Shown here one piece after another: positions 26,758 through 34,723 of a DNA stretch of 64,000 nucleotides (position 1 is its first letter; each line of letters opens with the position of its first letter). The position numbers and the translations under genes were made by a program. The stretch spans positions 558,001-622,000 of the forward strand of contig NZ_RAPR01000001.1 in assembly GCF_003610235.1 (NCBI RefSeq). The letters are read 5' to 3'. This DNA is from Catellatospora citrea. Lineage in GTDB: Bacteria > Actinomycetota > Actinomycetes > Mycobacteriales > Micromonosporaceae. The notes below the pieces were generated by a model. The model did no database searches, was not told where the DNA came from, and saw only the letters and a list, made by a program, of their open reading frames with translations.

Positions 26758-27186
26758 ATGCGCTACGCCGACAGAAACGCCAACGCAGACCTGATGGGCC
26801 GCTTCGACGAGGTCTATGAGCGCTACACGAAGCTGCGCGGCGGCCTGGGCACGCTGCAGGCCAGGCTCAAGGACGTGAACGCCACCGCGAGCAGCCCCAC
26901 CCGGCTGGTGACGGTGAAGGTCGGCCCGCAGGGCCAGCTGATCGAACTCGTCATCCACGACGACGCCTACCGCCGGTATCCGGCCCGCGAGCTCTCGTCA
27001 CTGATCCTGGGGCTCACCCGGACCGCGGCCGCGGAGGCCGCCGAGAAGATGCAGCAGTTGCTGGGCGAGTTCATGCCGGCGGGCACCGGCGCGGCGGAGT
27101 TCGTGCGCACCGGGGACTTCGACTCGCTGCTCAGCCGCACCGACGAGACGCTCGGCAAGCCCACCGCGGCGGGCCGCGATGACTGA
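26758..27186 (+). CDS. YbaB/EbfC-like small protein of a type VII-associated cluster
   Basis: The 142-aa protein (MRYADRNANADLMGRF) has a long helix (about 5-45), then a beta segment RLVTVKVGPQGQLIELVIHDD and a further helix. This is the YbaB/EbfC arrangement common beside WXG100 genes in actinobacteria. Canonical YbaB binds DNA as a dimer; the ESX-associated copies have no proven role. It lies between the deaminase-SUKH gene and the WXG100-like gene, overlapping the latter by eight bases. The ATG at 26758 is five bases after the upstream stop. Confidence 0.7.
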   Translation: MRYADRNANADLMGRFDEVYERYTKLRGGLGTLQARLKDVNATASSPTRLVTVKVGPQGQLIELVIHDDAYRRYPARELSSLILGLTRTAAAEAAEKMQQLLGEFMPAGTGAAEFVRTGDFDSLLSRTDETLGKPTAAGRDD

Positions 27187-27553
27187 CGAGCGCGCCATCC
27201 AGATCGACAGCGACGCCACGACGCAGGCCGGCAAGCGCATCGTGTTCGCCGGGGAGGACCTGGCCGACCTGCACCGCGACATCGGGCGGATGATCCGCCA
27301 GCTGTCGGCCGGCCCGCCGTGGAGCATGGACAAGATCGGCAAGCAGGTCGAGGTCGGGGACGGCGCCGAGAACAAGGGCTACCGGGTCAACGAGGAAGAG
27401 GTCCTCAAGGCCTGGGCCACCGTCGCGCAGGCGATCCAGAACCTCGGCGTCAACGTCCAGAACGCGGTGGCCAACATCGTCAACGCCGACGTCGTCAGCT
27501 CGGTCAACGTCGAATCCGTGCGCCAGCCCGGGACCAACACCAGCCGTCTGTGA
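27179..27553 (+). CDS. WXG100-like/ESX-associated small helical protein
   Basis: The 124-aa protein is mainly alpha-helical, with DLHRDIGRMIRQLSAGPPWSMD followed by VNEEEVLKAWATVAQAIQNLG. It is not a textbook WXG protein (no central W-x-G) but has the size, helical pattern and gene context of type VII secretion partners encoded beside YbaB-like proteins. It overlaps the upstream gene by eight bases, implying co-translation. It may pair with the helical N-terminus of the toxin across the divergent promoter; this is inference. Confidence 0.6.
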   Translation: MTDERAIQIDSDATTQAGKRIVFAGEDLADLHRDIGRMIRQLSAGPPWSMDKIGKQVEVGDGAENKGYRVNEEEVLKAWATVAQAIQNLGVNVQNAVANIVNADVVSSVNVESVRQPGTNTSRL

Positions 27554-27752
27554 GGGCGTGGCCCGCAGGGCGACCGCATCTGACCGATCGCGCCAGCCGG
27601 CCGGCGTCAGTCGCCGACCGCGGTGGAGGCACACCTCGCTCACGGCAACATCGTGGTCGTGGTGCGCCGAGTGGAATGCGTCTTTACGACAACGAACGAG
27701 ACGGCCGACGCCAGTGCGTCCACCCCGAGCCACCGCCACGTCAGATCAAGAT

Positions 27753-28124
27753 TCAGCGATAGCGGTCCACGACGCTCTGGCACGGCACGCAATGTGTCGC
27801 CCACGGCATCACCTGCAGGCGAGTCAGCGGGACCTGCTCACAGCAGCGCTCGCACACTCCCAGAGTGCCGGCTTCCAGACGCCCCAGCGCTGCCTGCAGC
27901 CGAACCAACTGCTCCTGCAGCGCCATGGTCACCATCGCCTGCTCCGCGGTCTCCAGCGCCACCGTGCCGACATCGGCCGCGTCGCCGGAGCCGGCATCGT
28001 GCGAGCCCAACATCGACGCGGTCTGGGCCTGAAGCCGGCTCACCTGCTCGGCGGCCTCGTCGTGGCGCCGGCGCAGCAGCCGGCCGATCGAAGCCATGTC
28101 CAGGTCCTCTGCAACAGCGGTCAT
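27753..28124 (-). CDS. DksA/TraR-type C4 zinc-finger protein
   Basis: The 123-aa protein has a long coiled-coil region (about 10-85) and a C-terminal C4 zinc finger, Cys91-x-x-Cys94 and Cys112-x-x-Cys115 (GVCERC...HCVPCQ). This is the layout of DksA/TraR proteins, which modulate RNA polymerase through its secondary channel. The coiled-coil tip DxxDxA motif of canonical DksA is not obvious, so it may be a divergent relative. Two ATGs are adjacent; I chose 28124 because AGGAGG then sits five bases upstream, rather than two bases for 28127. Several inverted repeats lie in its upstream region. Confidence 0.8.
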   Translation of the reverse strand: MTAVAEDLDMASIGRLLRRRHDEAAEQVSRLQAQTASMLGSHDAGSGDAADVGTVALETAEQAMVTMALQEQLVRLQAALGRLEAGTLGVCERCCEQVPLTRLQVMPWATHCVPCQSVVDRYR

Positions 28125-28225
28125 CATGTCCTCCTACGCGGTCCGTCTGCGCCCCGACTTCCCTCGATCGGCTTGCCTAAACCGATGTCACGAGAACAGG
28201 ACATCCGACCCGGTCGATCACGAAT

Positions 28226-28247
28226 GACCTCCCGGACGAGGGAGGTC
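28226..28247. promoter_or_regulatory. Perfect inverted repeat GACCTCCC-N6-GGGAGGTC
   Basis: The 8-bp arms pair perfectly around a six-base centre, about 100 bases upstream of the DksA-like start. It could be an operator or an mRNA hairpin. The sequence alone does not decide. Confidence 0.4.
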
Positions 28248-28302
28248 GGCGCGCAGCCGGACCGCGAGGTGACCCGACGAACAAGCGCTGCGAGCGCTGT
28301 CG

Positions 28303-28322
28303 ATGTCACTGTGTTGTGACAT
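28303..28322. promoter_or_regulatory. Palindrome ATGTCAC-N6-GTGACAT
   Basis: This 20-bp palindrome has the dimensions of CRP/FNR-family operators, although the half-site (TGTCAC) differs from the classic TGTGA. It lies 138 bases upstream of the DUF6458 gene and shares the motif ATGTC with the weaker repeat at 28184-28205. Confidence 0.45.
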
Positions 28323-28459
28323 GACCGACAACGCCGTAGACCGGAGGACGAGTCCGCGCAGGTAAGAGCTCCGGCTGATGCATGGCCTTCGTTTCGGTGC
28401 ATGCGGCGCGGGTATCCCGGCTGCTGAGCAGAGCGCTCGCAGCCTGGAAGGAGACCCTC

Positions 28460-28687
28460 ATGGGTATTGGCGCCAGCATCTTCCTGATCGTCATCGGCGC
28501 GATCCTCACGTTCGCGCTGGACTTCGACATCGCCGGTATCGACATCGACGTCATCGGCGTGATCCTCATGATCGGTGGTGTGGTCGGCCTCATCTTCACC
28601 GCGCTGATCTGGGGACCGCGTAAACGTGCCGTGGTGACACGCGAGCCCACCGAGCACCGCGCAGTCGAGGAACGCGCAGAGTTCTAG
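28460..28687 (+). CDS. DUF6458-like small membrane protein
   Basis: The 75-aa protein (MGIGASIFLIVIGAILTFAL, then IDVIGVILMIGGVVGLIFTAL) has two membrane helices joined by an acidic turn (DFDIAGIDID) and a basic/acidic tail. It closely resembles the DUF6458 family of actinobacteria, which has no known function. GGAAGGAG precedes the ATG at 28460. Two small hairpins follow the stop. Confidence 0.8.
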   Translation: MGIGASIFLIVIGAILTFALDFDIAGIDIDVIGVILMIGGVVGLIFTALIWGPRKRAVVTREPTEHRAVEERAEF

Positions 28688-28690
28688 GCC

Positions 28691-28732
28691 CTCGGCGCCA
28701 GCCGAGATGACGTCTCGGCCGTGCCGGCCGAG
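28691..28732 (+). terminator. Pair of hairpins after the DUF6458-like gene
   Basis: CTCGGC-N4-GCCGAG (28691-28706) and CTCGGCC-N5-GGCCGAG (28714-28732) are both perfect and start four bases after the stop. Together they make a plausible rho-independent-like terminator without a T tract. Confidence 0.5.
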
Positions 28733-28829
28733 GTGCAGACATGGAACCCCACGTGTACGACGTGGTGCCCGATCGCGGCACGCCGCACTTGAGCAATGTG
28801 TCATTGGTGAGATCGAAAGGCGCGATGCC

Positions 28830-29156
28830 GTGAGTGGCAGCAACCAGGTGGGCCGGGCCAAGGTATGGCGGCATGTCGGGCGGGCACGGATCCGATCCGA
28901 TGGTGTGGCAAAAGTGGTCCCGGCCGAGCTGACGGCCGTCATGGCGGTCCCGGATCCGGCCGTGCCGGTGTTCGTCGACGACAGCGGCCGGCGAAGGCGC
29001 CGCATCCGCAGCGTGGCATTCGCCGTGGCCTGCGCGGTGGTGGTGCTTGCGGCGGTGGCCTGGCTGAGCCTGTCGGCAGGGCTCGTTCGCCCCATCCCCG
29101 CCACCACCTGCGCCCCGGCAGCTGACCGTCCCTCGTCGCAGTGCGGTCGACGATGA
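28830..29156 (+). CDS. Small single-pass membrane protein upstream of the deacetylase-glycosyltransferase
   Basis: The 108-aa protein has a soluble, basic N-terminal half and one membrane helix (AFAVACAVVVLAAVAWLSLSAG, about residues 67-88), followed by a short Pro/Cys-containing tail. I do not recognise a family. The GTG at 28830 is the first plausible start, with only a weak GAAAGG upstream. Its stop overlaps the next start by four bases (ATGA), so it probably works with the polysaccharide enzyme, perhaps as an assembly partner. Confidence 0.5.
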   Translation: MSGSNQVGRAKVWRHVGRARIRSDGVAKVVPAELTAVMAVPDPAVPVFVDDSGRRRRRIRSVAFAVACAVVVLAAVAWLSLSAGLVRPIPATTCAPAADRPSSQCGRR

Positions 29157-31327
29157 CTCTGTACGCGAGCAGCAGTCGGCCCGCAGGCGACCCGACCACC
29201 ACCGGGTTCCTCAGCACCCGCAGACCGGCCGGCCGCGGAATCCGCATCCTGCTTCTGCTGACACTGCTGGTGATCGTCGCTGCGCTGCTGTTCGTCGAGG
29301 CGTACGCCAACGCGTCGTTCGCGCCCGACGCCTCCTCCGCGCCCGGTCCGGCCGCCTCGGCCGTGCCCGCCGCGATCCGTGACGGCGGCCCGGTCATCGC
29401 CCATGGCGGCGCAAAGCCGCGGACGTGGCGCCCCGCGAAGCGGACGGTGGCGCTGACCTTCGACGACGGCCCGGACCCCACCTGGACTCCCCGCATCCTC
29501 GACGTGCTCGCCCGCACCGGCACCCGGGCCACGTTCTTCGTCGTCGGATCGCAGGTCGCCCGCTACCCGGACCTGGCCCGGCGCATAGTCGCCGAAGGAC
29601 ACGAGATCGGGGTCCACACGTTCAGCCACCCCGACCTGTCGGCGATACCCGCGTGGCAACGCGACCTGGAGTACTCCCAGACACAGCTCGCCATCGCATA
29701 CGCGACCGGCGTGACGACGTCACTGTTCCGTCCGCCCTACTCCTCTTCCACCGACGCGATCCGTGACAACGACTGGCAGGTCATGCGTGAGGCGACCACC
29801 CAGGGTTATCTGAACGTGCTCGAAGACGTCGACAGCCGCGACTGGGCCAGGCCCGGGACGCAGGCGATCACCGCCAACGCCACCCCCGCCGACGGACGTG
29901 GGGCGATCGTGCTGCTGCACGACGCCGGAGGAGACCGGTCCCAGACCGTCGCCGCCCTCGAACGCTACATCCCCGCGATGCACGAGAACGGCTACCACTT
30001 CACGACCGTTTCGCGATCACTGCAGACGCCGATCGTCACCCCGGTGAACCCGCCTGCCACCGCGGGCCAGCGGTGGCGTGGCGGTGCCTTGGTGTGGACG
30101 ATCCGCGTCGCCGACGGGCTCATGGTCGTCCTGTGGTGGCTGCTCGTGGTCGTCGGTGTCCTGACGCTGGCGCGCACCCTGCTGCTGTTCGCCGTCGCGG
30201 TCCGCCACGCCCGTCGCCGCCGCGCGCCTGCGTTCACCTGGGGGCCGCCCGTGCACGAGCCGGTGTCGGTCATCGTGCCGGCCTTCAACGAGCAGGACAC
30301 CATCGCCGCGACCGTACGCACACTGGCTGCGTCCGACCATCCCGGCGTGGAGATCATCGTCGTGGACGACGCCTCCACCGATGCCACGGCCGCCGCGGTC
30401 GACGCACTCGGCATCGACGACCTGCGGCTGGTGCGGGTGCCCTCGGGCGGCAAGGCATTGGCGCTCAACACCGGCGTCGCGCTGGCCAGACACGATCTGA
30501 TCGTCATGGTCGACGCCGACACCGTCGTCGAGCCCGACGCGTTGCGGCAACTAGTGCAGCCTTTCGCCGACCCGGCCGTCGGGGCCGTGGCCGGCAACGT
30601 CAAGGTCGGCAACCGTCGTCGGCTGCTGCCCCGCTGGCAGCACATCGAATACGTGATCGGATTCAACCTCGACCGCCGGCTCTACGACGCGCTCGGTTGC
30701 ATCCCCACCATTCCGGGCGCGCTCGGGGCCTTCCGCCGCCAAGCCCTCACCGACGCCGGCGGCCTGAGCATCGACACTCTCGCCGAGGACACCGACCTCA
30801 CCATGGCGATCCTGCGTGCGGGCTGGCGTGTGGTCTATCAGGAAGACGCCCACTCCCACACCGAGGCACCGACCACCCTGCGCCAGCTGTGGCAGCAGCG
30901 CTACCGGTGGAGCTACGGCACCATGCAGGCGATGTGGAAACACCGCCGCTCTCTCATCGAGCGCGGCGCGTCCGGGCGTTTCGGCCGACGCGGGCTGCCC
31001 CTGATCGCGCTGTTCAGCGTCGTGCTGCCACTGTTCGGCCCGATCCTGGACCTGATGACGGTGTTCGGGGTGTTCTTCCTCGACCGCTCGAGCACCTTGA
31101 TCGGCTGGCTCGCCGTCCTGGCCGTCCAAGCCGTCACTGCCGTCCTCGCGTTCCGGCTCGACCGGGAGCCGCTGCGGCCGCTGTGGGCACTGCCGTTGCA
31201 GCAGTTCGCCTACCGGCAGATCATGTACGCCGTGCTGCTGCGATCAGCGATAACCGCTGTGGCCGGACGGCGCCTTCGCTGGCAGAAGCTCGAACGCAGC
31301 GCGGAGGTCGCCGCAGGCACCCGTTGA
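29153..31327 (+). CDS. Bifunctional polysaccharide deacetylase / family 2 glycosyltransferase
   Basis: The 724-aa membrane protein joins two enzymes. After an N-terminal helix (about 25-47), residues about 95-285 are a NodB-type deacetylase with TFDDGPDPTWTP and HTFSHPD. A membrane segment follows (about 320-345). Residues about 365-620 are a processive GT2 domain: VSVIVPAFNEQDT, VVDDAST, MVDADT, EDTDLT and the QQRYRW (QxxRW) motif. Further membrane helices close the protein. GT2 enzymes of this kind polymerise and extrude beta-linked aminosugar or glucan chains, and the deacetylase would modify the product outside, as in PNAG or chitin-oligosaccharide systems. The polymer is not determined. 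It overlaps the upstream small membrane gene by four bases. Confidence 0.9.
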   Translation: MTLYASSSRPAGDPTTTGFLSTRRPAGRGIRILLLLTLLVIVAALLFVEAYANASFAPDASSAPGPAASAVPAAIRDGGPVIAHGGAKPRTWRPAKRTVALTFDDGPDPTWTPRILDVLARTGTRATFFVVGSQVARYPDLARRIVAEGHEIGVHTFSHPDLSAIPAWQRDLEYSQTQLAIAYATGVTTSLFRPPYSSSTDAIRDNDWQVMREATTQGYLNVLEDVDSRDWARPGTQAITANATPADGRGAIVLLHDAGGDRSQTVAALERYIPAMHENGYHFTTVSRSLQTPIVTPVNPPATAGQRWRGGALVWTIRVADGLMVVLWWLLVVVGVLTLARTLLLFAVAVRHARRRRAPAFTWGPPVHEPVSVIVPAFNEQDTIAATVRTLAASDHPGVEIIVVDDASTDATAAAVDALGIDDLRLVRVPSGGKALALNTGVALARHDLIVMVDADTVVEPDALRQLVQPFADPAVGAVAGNVKVGNRRRLLPRWQHIEYVIGFNLDRRLYDALGCIPTIPGALGAFRRQALTDAGGLSIDTLAEDTDLTMAILRAGWRVVYQEDAHSHTEAPTTLRQLWQQRYRWSYGTMQAMWKHRRSLIERGASGRFGRRGLPLIALFSVVLPLFGPILDLMTVFGVFFLDRSSTLIGWLAVLAVQAVTAVLAFRLDREPLRPLWALPLQQFAYRQIMYAVLLRSAITAVAGRRLRWQKLERSAEVAAGTR

Positions 31328-31495
31328 GGCCGCATGGTCCGCCGCAGGTTTCGGCCAAGCTCCGCACCGCCGGCGAACAACCTCGGCCAACCCCTCACGT
31401 ATCAGTTTTTCAGAGATCGGCGTGCCGCATCGGCCAAATCTGGACAATTAATCGGGCCTGAAGTCGGTCTACCGAAAAGCAGGAGATGATCGTTA

Positions 31496-32401
31496 GTGGT
31501 CCGGATCTCCATGCGCATCGTCGCCGCGGTAGCAGCGCTGCTACTCGGCTCCTGTGCCACTCGCCCCGAGCACGCCAGGCGGTCCGAAGCCACCATCGGT
31601 CGCGCCGGTACGACCGCGAGCGCCGCTCTCGACACCTGCGGTCCCTACGCGCCCTTCGCCGCCGCGAAGTTCACGAAAGCCACCGCCGTCGACAACGAGT
31701 GGTTCCCACTGGTCCCCGGTACTCAGATGATCTACGACGGGCGGTCCGTCCAGGACGGCACGCCCGTGGCCCACCACGAGGAATTCACGGTCACCGGCCT
31801 GACGAAAGTCGTCAACGGAGTACGCACGGTCGTAGTGATCGACAGGGACCTGCACGACGGCAAACTCGACGAGCAGGAACTGTCCTTCTTCGCCCAGGAC
31901 GACGACGGCAACGTGTGGAACATGGGCGAATACCCGGAGGACTACGAGGACGGCAAATTCACCGGCGCGCCGGACGCCTGGATCAACGCAGCGGCCGGCG
32001 CGGAAGCCGGCGTACAGATGACCGCGCACCCGCAACCAGGCGCCCCCGCATACCGGCAGGGATACGTCCCGGCGATCACGTTCCTCGACTGCGCCCAGTC
32101 CCTGCAGGTCGGGCAGAAGGTATGCGACGCCACCACGTGCTATACCGACACGTTGCTCGTCGACGAGTGGAGCCCGCTCGACCCCGGCAGCGGCCACCAG
32201 CGCAAGTTCTACGCCGCCGGGGTCGGAACCGTGAAGGTCTCCGCGGTGGACGACCCCGAGGCTGAGACGCTGCGGTTGACCGTCAAAAAGACGCTGGACC
32301 CGGCGCAGCTTCACGAGGTCGATACCGTGGCCAGGCTGATGGACACGCGCGCCTACCGCAACGCGCCGGCTGCCTATGCCGCAACCGAACCGGCGAGCTG
32401 A
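31496..32401 (+). CDS. Predicted lipoprotein of unknown function
   Basis: The 301-aa protein starts with a lipoprotein signal: positive start, hydrophobic IVAAVAALLL and lipobox LLGSC with Cys at about residue 20. The mature part is acidic and soluble (VDNEWFPLVPGTQMIYDG, EEFTVTGLTKVVNGVRTVVV), consistent with a beta-rich extracellular domain; similar proteins are annotated as hypothetical in actinomycetes. GTG 31496 is used, with AGGAG ten bases upstream; ATG 31511 would shorten the signal by five residues. It converges with the gene at 32657. Confidence 0.75.
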   Translation: MVRISMRIVAAVAALLLGSCATRPEHARRSEATIGRAGTTASAALDTCGPYAPFAAAKFTKATAVDNEWFPLVPGTQMIYDGRSVQDGTPVAHHEEFTVTGLTKVVNGVRTVVVIDRDLHDGKLDEQELSFFAQDDDGNVWNMGEYPEDYEDGKFTGAPDAWINAAAGAEAGVQMTAHPQPGAPAYRQGYVPAITFLDCAQSLQVGQKVCDATTCYTDTLLVDEWSPLDPGSGHQRKFYAAGVGTVKVSAVDDPEAETLRLTVKKTLDPAQLHEVDTVARLMDTRAYRNAPAAYAATEPAS

Positions 32402-32656
32402 CCACGGCGATCACGTGGATCGCGGCGGGGTGCACCTGAAGGGTGACCAGACCGTTCGGGTCAGCACCCGCTCAAACTCCCGGCCTCCGCCCAGGTGGGC
32501 ATGTTTCGGAACAGAAGACTGACCCCAGACTCCGCTCTTGGGGAATCAGTGGCCCGGTTCACCCGCCCGGGGCGCCGCGTCGCACAGGAGCGCATCCGTC
32601 AGTCTGTCGATCGCATTGTGTACCTGGTCCTGTCGCCGCGGGACGAGCCACTGGAG

Positions 32657-33364
32657 TCACACATAGCGCGTGACCTTCAGCTGCACCTCGTAATGGTATG
32701 ACGAGCCCAGAAAGCCCGCCTCGTGGTCGATCTTCCAGGTGAGAATCTCGGTTTCGGGGCCGAGAACCGGAATGTCGTTGTCGTACTGGCCGAGCTCGTC
32801 ATCAGCATCGAAGCTGCGGATCCCCTCGACGATCATTGCGATGTCGCCCGCGGCATTCGCCGCCTTTCCCCCGGCGCCGACCTTGCCATTGACCTTGGCG
32901 AGGCGGCCACCGATGGCGGAGGTGAGTTGCGCCGTGTCGCTCCAGTCCTGCGAGTCGCTGTCCTCGTCGTAGGCGACGGCGGAGATGTGCACCGCTTCCA
33001 CACCGGCGGCGGGTCCGTCGAAGAAGACTCTGCCCTGGTCGAAGTCGTGCCAGGCACCGTCGCTGGCGATCTCGATGGGTGGGGCGGCGTTGCCCCACGC
33101 CGCCGCCGGCGCGTACTGCGTTGCGGGCAGGCTGGCACCGCCAAGCACGTAGAACTCGTCGTCGCCCAGATCGTCTTCGGTGGCAGTACTCATCACCTTC
33201 ACCAGTTCCACGCGGACCTTCGCCGGCGGCGCGGGAGACGGGGCAGCCGTGTTCTCGTCGTCGTCACTGCCTGCACAAGAGACGATACCGACGCTGGTGG
33301 CGACAACGACGACCACGCCACCGATGATCAGTCCCAGAGGAATTCGCACGCCTGTCATTTTCAT
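32657..33364 (-). CDS. Membrane-anchored or secreted protein of unknown function
   Basis: The 235-aa protein has one N-terminal hydrophobic segment (IPLGLIIGGVVVVVATSVGIVSC, about 8-30) that could be a lipoprotein-like signal (VSC) or an anchor. An Asp-rich spacer and a soluble beta-rich domain (VRVELVKVMSTATEDD, then YHYEVQLKVTRYV) follow. I do not recognise the family. Paired ATGs at 33364 and 33358 have no strong ribosome site. It converges with the lipoprotein gene; the 255 bases between them hold no supported gene. Confidence 0.65.
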   Translation of the reverse strand: MKMTGVRIPLGLIIGGVVVVVATSVGIVSCAGSDDDENTAAPSPAPPAKVRVELVKVMSTATEDDLGDDEFYVLGGASLPATQYAPAAAWGNAAPPIEIASDGAWHDFDQGRVFFDGPAAGVEAVHISAVAYDEDSDSQDWSDTAQLTSAIGGRLAKVNGKVGAGGKAANAAGDIAMIVEGIRSFDADDELGQYDNDIPVLGPETEILTWKIDHEAGFLGSSYHYEVQLKVTRYV

Positions 33365-33669
33365 CGATGAAAGGGGGCGGCAATGTCCTCTGTTTCGTCA
33401 CGCTAAAGCGGCCAGTCGGCACCGAAGTGTGACGACCTCTCCAGCGGAGACACGGACATTTTCTTCGACGCGACAATTTGCAGCGACAGACCCTCGATCC
33501 GGAGCTTACCGGTGTTGTCCGGATCGCGACGACGCTGCGGATGGTTACGAGAATGGTGGGCCGACCGCAGTCGACTCTCCGCGTGGACTGTCCGCCCCTC
33601 CCCCGGCCTCCGCTGTGATCGAGCGGAGGCCGGAACTGCGCCGGAAGACTGTGCTCGGCACTGCCTCGG
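33365..33669. other. Intergenic region with no recognised feature
   Basis: These 305 bases lie upstream of the minus-strand gene at 33364 and downstream of the stop of the next minus-strand gene. Short frames exist but none has a ribosome site plus plausible protein. I see no strong inverted repeat. Confidence 0.4.
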
Positions 33670-34566
33670 TTACTCGTGGACGAGCCAGTTGTCGTTGGCG
33701 CGGAGGATGTTGAAGCTCAACGCTGGGCACTTGTACGCGCTGGGGTTGGGGCTGGCCGACGGCATCCAGGTGGAGTTGCCGGTGCCGGCCGGGACCCAGG
33801 TGCTGCCCGACAGGACGGTGATGGAGCTGCCCTCGAAGGCCACTCCGGCGGCGGCGATGTCGTCGCAGATGTAGGTGCGCCCGGCCGGGTTGGTGTTGGA
33901 GTAGAACTCGAACATGTCCCAGCCCTGCTGCCAGCCGCTGCGGTCCGTGCCCGAGCTGGTGAACATGGTGTCCCACGCCGCCGTGCTGTAGTTGTAGAGC
34001 GTGGCCGTCCAGGTGTTGGTCGCGGCGTTGGTCTGCCGGATGCGAACCGTGTATGCCTGGCGGCCGTTGACGGTGGTGGCGTACTTCGCGAGGAACGCGC
34101 TGTTGATGTTCATGGTGACGGCCGGCGCCCCGGGTCCGCACCAGTTCCAGGCCCACACCTGTGCGTACGTGCGGGTGTGCACGGTGACGACCTCGATGCA
34201 GGAGCCGTGCGGCGGCTTCATGGTCGGCGAGTAGAGGTAGTCGGCGGAGTTGCTGAGCCGGAAGTTCGGATTCAGGGTGTGTGTGGCGGTCATGCCGGTC
34301 CAGGTGGCCGACGGGAAGACGCCCCACCAGTTGTGCAGCTGGGCTGCGGCGGCCGTCATGTTCTGCGCGGATTGACGGCGCAGTGTGGTGGCGTCGCGGA
34401 AGGCGCCGGCCGCGTCGCCGGCGGCGGCGACCGCGGCGGCGCCGCGCAGGGCACCGCTGACCTGGTGCACTTCCGTGTCGGGGGCCGCGCTCGCGGCGGG
34501 GGTCGCGGAAAGCCCGATGAGGACCGTCATGGCCACGGTGAGCACAGCGAAGCGGGGGGTACGCAT
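33670..34566 (-). CDS. Secreted protein of unknown function
   Basis: The 298-aa protein begins with a clear signal peptide (MRTPRFAVLTVAMTVLIGLS, ending ASA). The mature protein is rich in Trp, Asn, Thr and Tyr, and its few cysteines (CIEV, WCGPG, ICDD, KCPA) could form disulphides. The composition resembles extracellular carbohydrate-binding or hydrolytic proteins, but I recognise no motif. It lacks membrane segments after the signal. It is divergent from the XRE-TPR regulator. Confidence 0.75.
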   Translation of the reverse strand: MRTPRFAVLTVAMTVLIGLSATPAASAAPDTEVHQVSGALRGAAAVAAAGDAAGAFRDATTLRRQSAQNMTAAAAQLHNWWGVFPSATWTGMTATHTLNPNFRLSNSADYLYSPTMKPPHGSCIEVVTVHTRTYAQVWAWNWCGPGAPAVTMNINSAFLAKYATTVNGRQAYTVRIRQTNAATNTWTATLYNYSTAAWDTMFTSSGTDRSGWQQGWDMFEFYSNTNPAGRTYICDDIAAAGVAFEGSSITVLSGSTWVPAGTGNSTWMPSASPNPSAYKCPALSFNILRANDNWLVHE

Positions 34567-34622
34567 CGCATTCCGTCCTTTCGTGGGGTCGGATACCGTC
34601 TGGAGTAGAGCGTCAACAGGCG

Positions 34623-34656
34623 TGACAACTACAGTTGCGCTATCTGTTGATTGTCA
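34623..34656. promoter_or_regulatory. Candidate operator region between secreted protein and XRE regulator
   Basis: TGACAA (34623-34628) and TTGTCA (34651-34656) form a wide inverted pair. Inside it, CAACT-AC-AGTTG (34626-34637) is a compact perfect palindrome. The site lies in the 157-base divergent gap and could be bound by the XRE regulator encoded next door. Confidence 0.35.
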
Positions 34657-34723
34657 GTGGACAGAGGCCCCCGTCAATAGACATGTGCAGATGTGTCACA
34701 TTGCGGGAGTGGAGGCTGGCGCG

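Larger units (their letters stand above)
28125..28459. other. Intergenic region with three inverted repeats, DksA-like/DUF6458
   Basis: These 335 bases separate divergent genes and hold no supported gene. They contain GATGTC-N10-GACATC (28184-28205), GACCTCCC-N6-GGGAGGTC (28226-28247) and ATGTCAC-N6-GTGACAT (28303-28322). The last two are listed separately. Confidence 0.5.

Noticed and set aside
27554..27752. Possible small gene between the WXG100-like and DksA-like genes
   Set aside because: Frames there are extensions of low-complexity shadows. A GC-rich self-complementary stretch near 27590 may be a weak terminator, but the pairing is too short to call.
32443..32701. Short plus-strand frames after the lipoprotein gene
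   Set aside because: No ribosome site, no family resemblance, and overlap with the convergent gene end.
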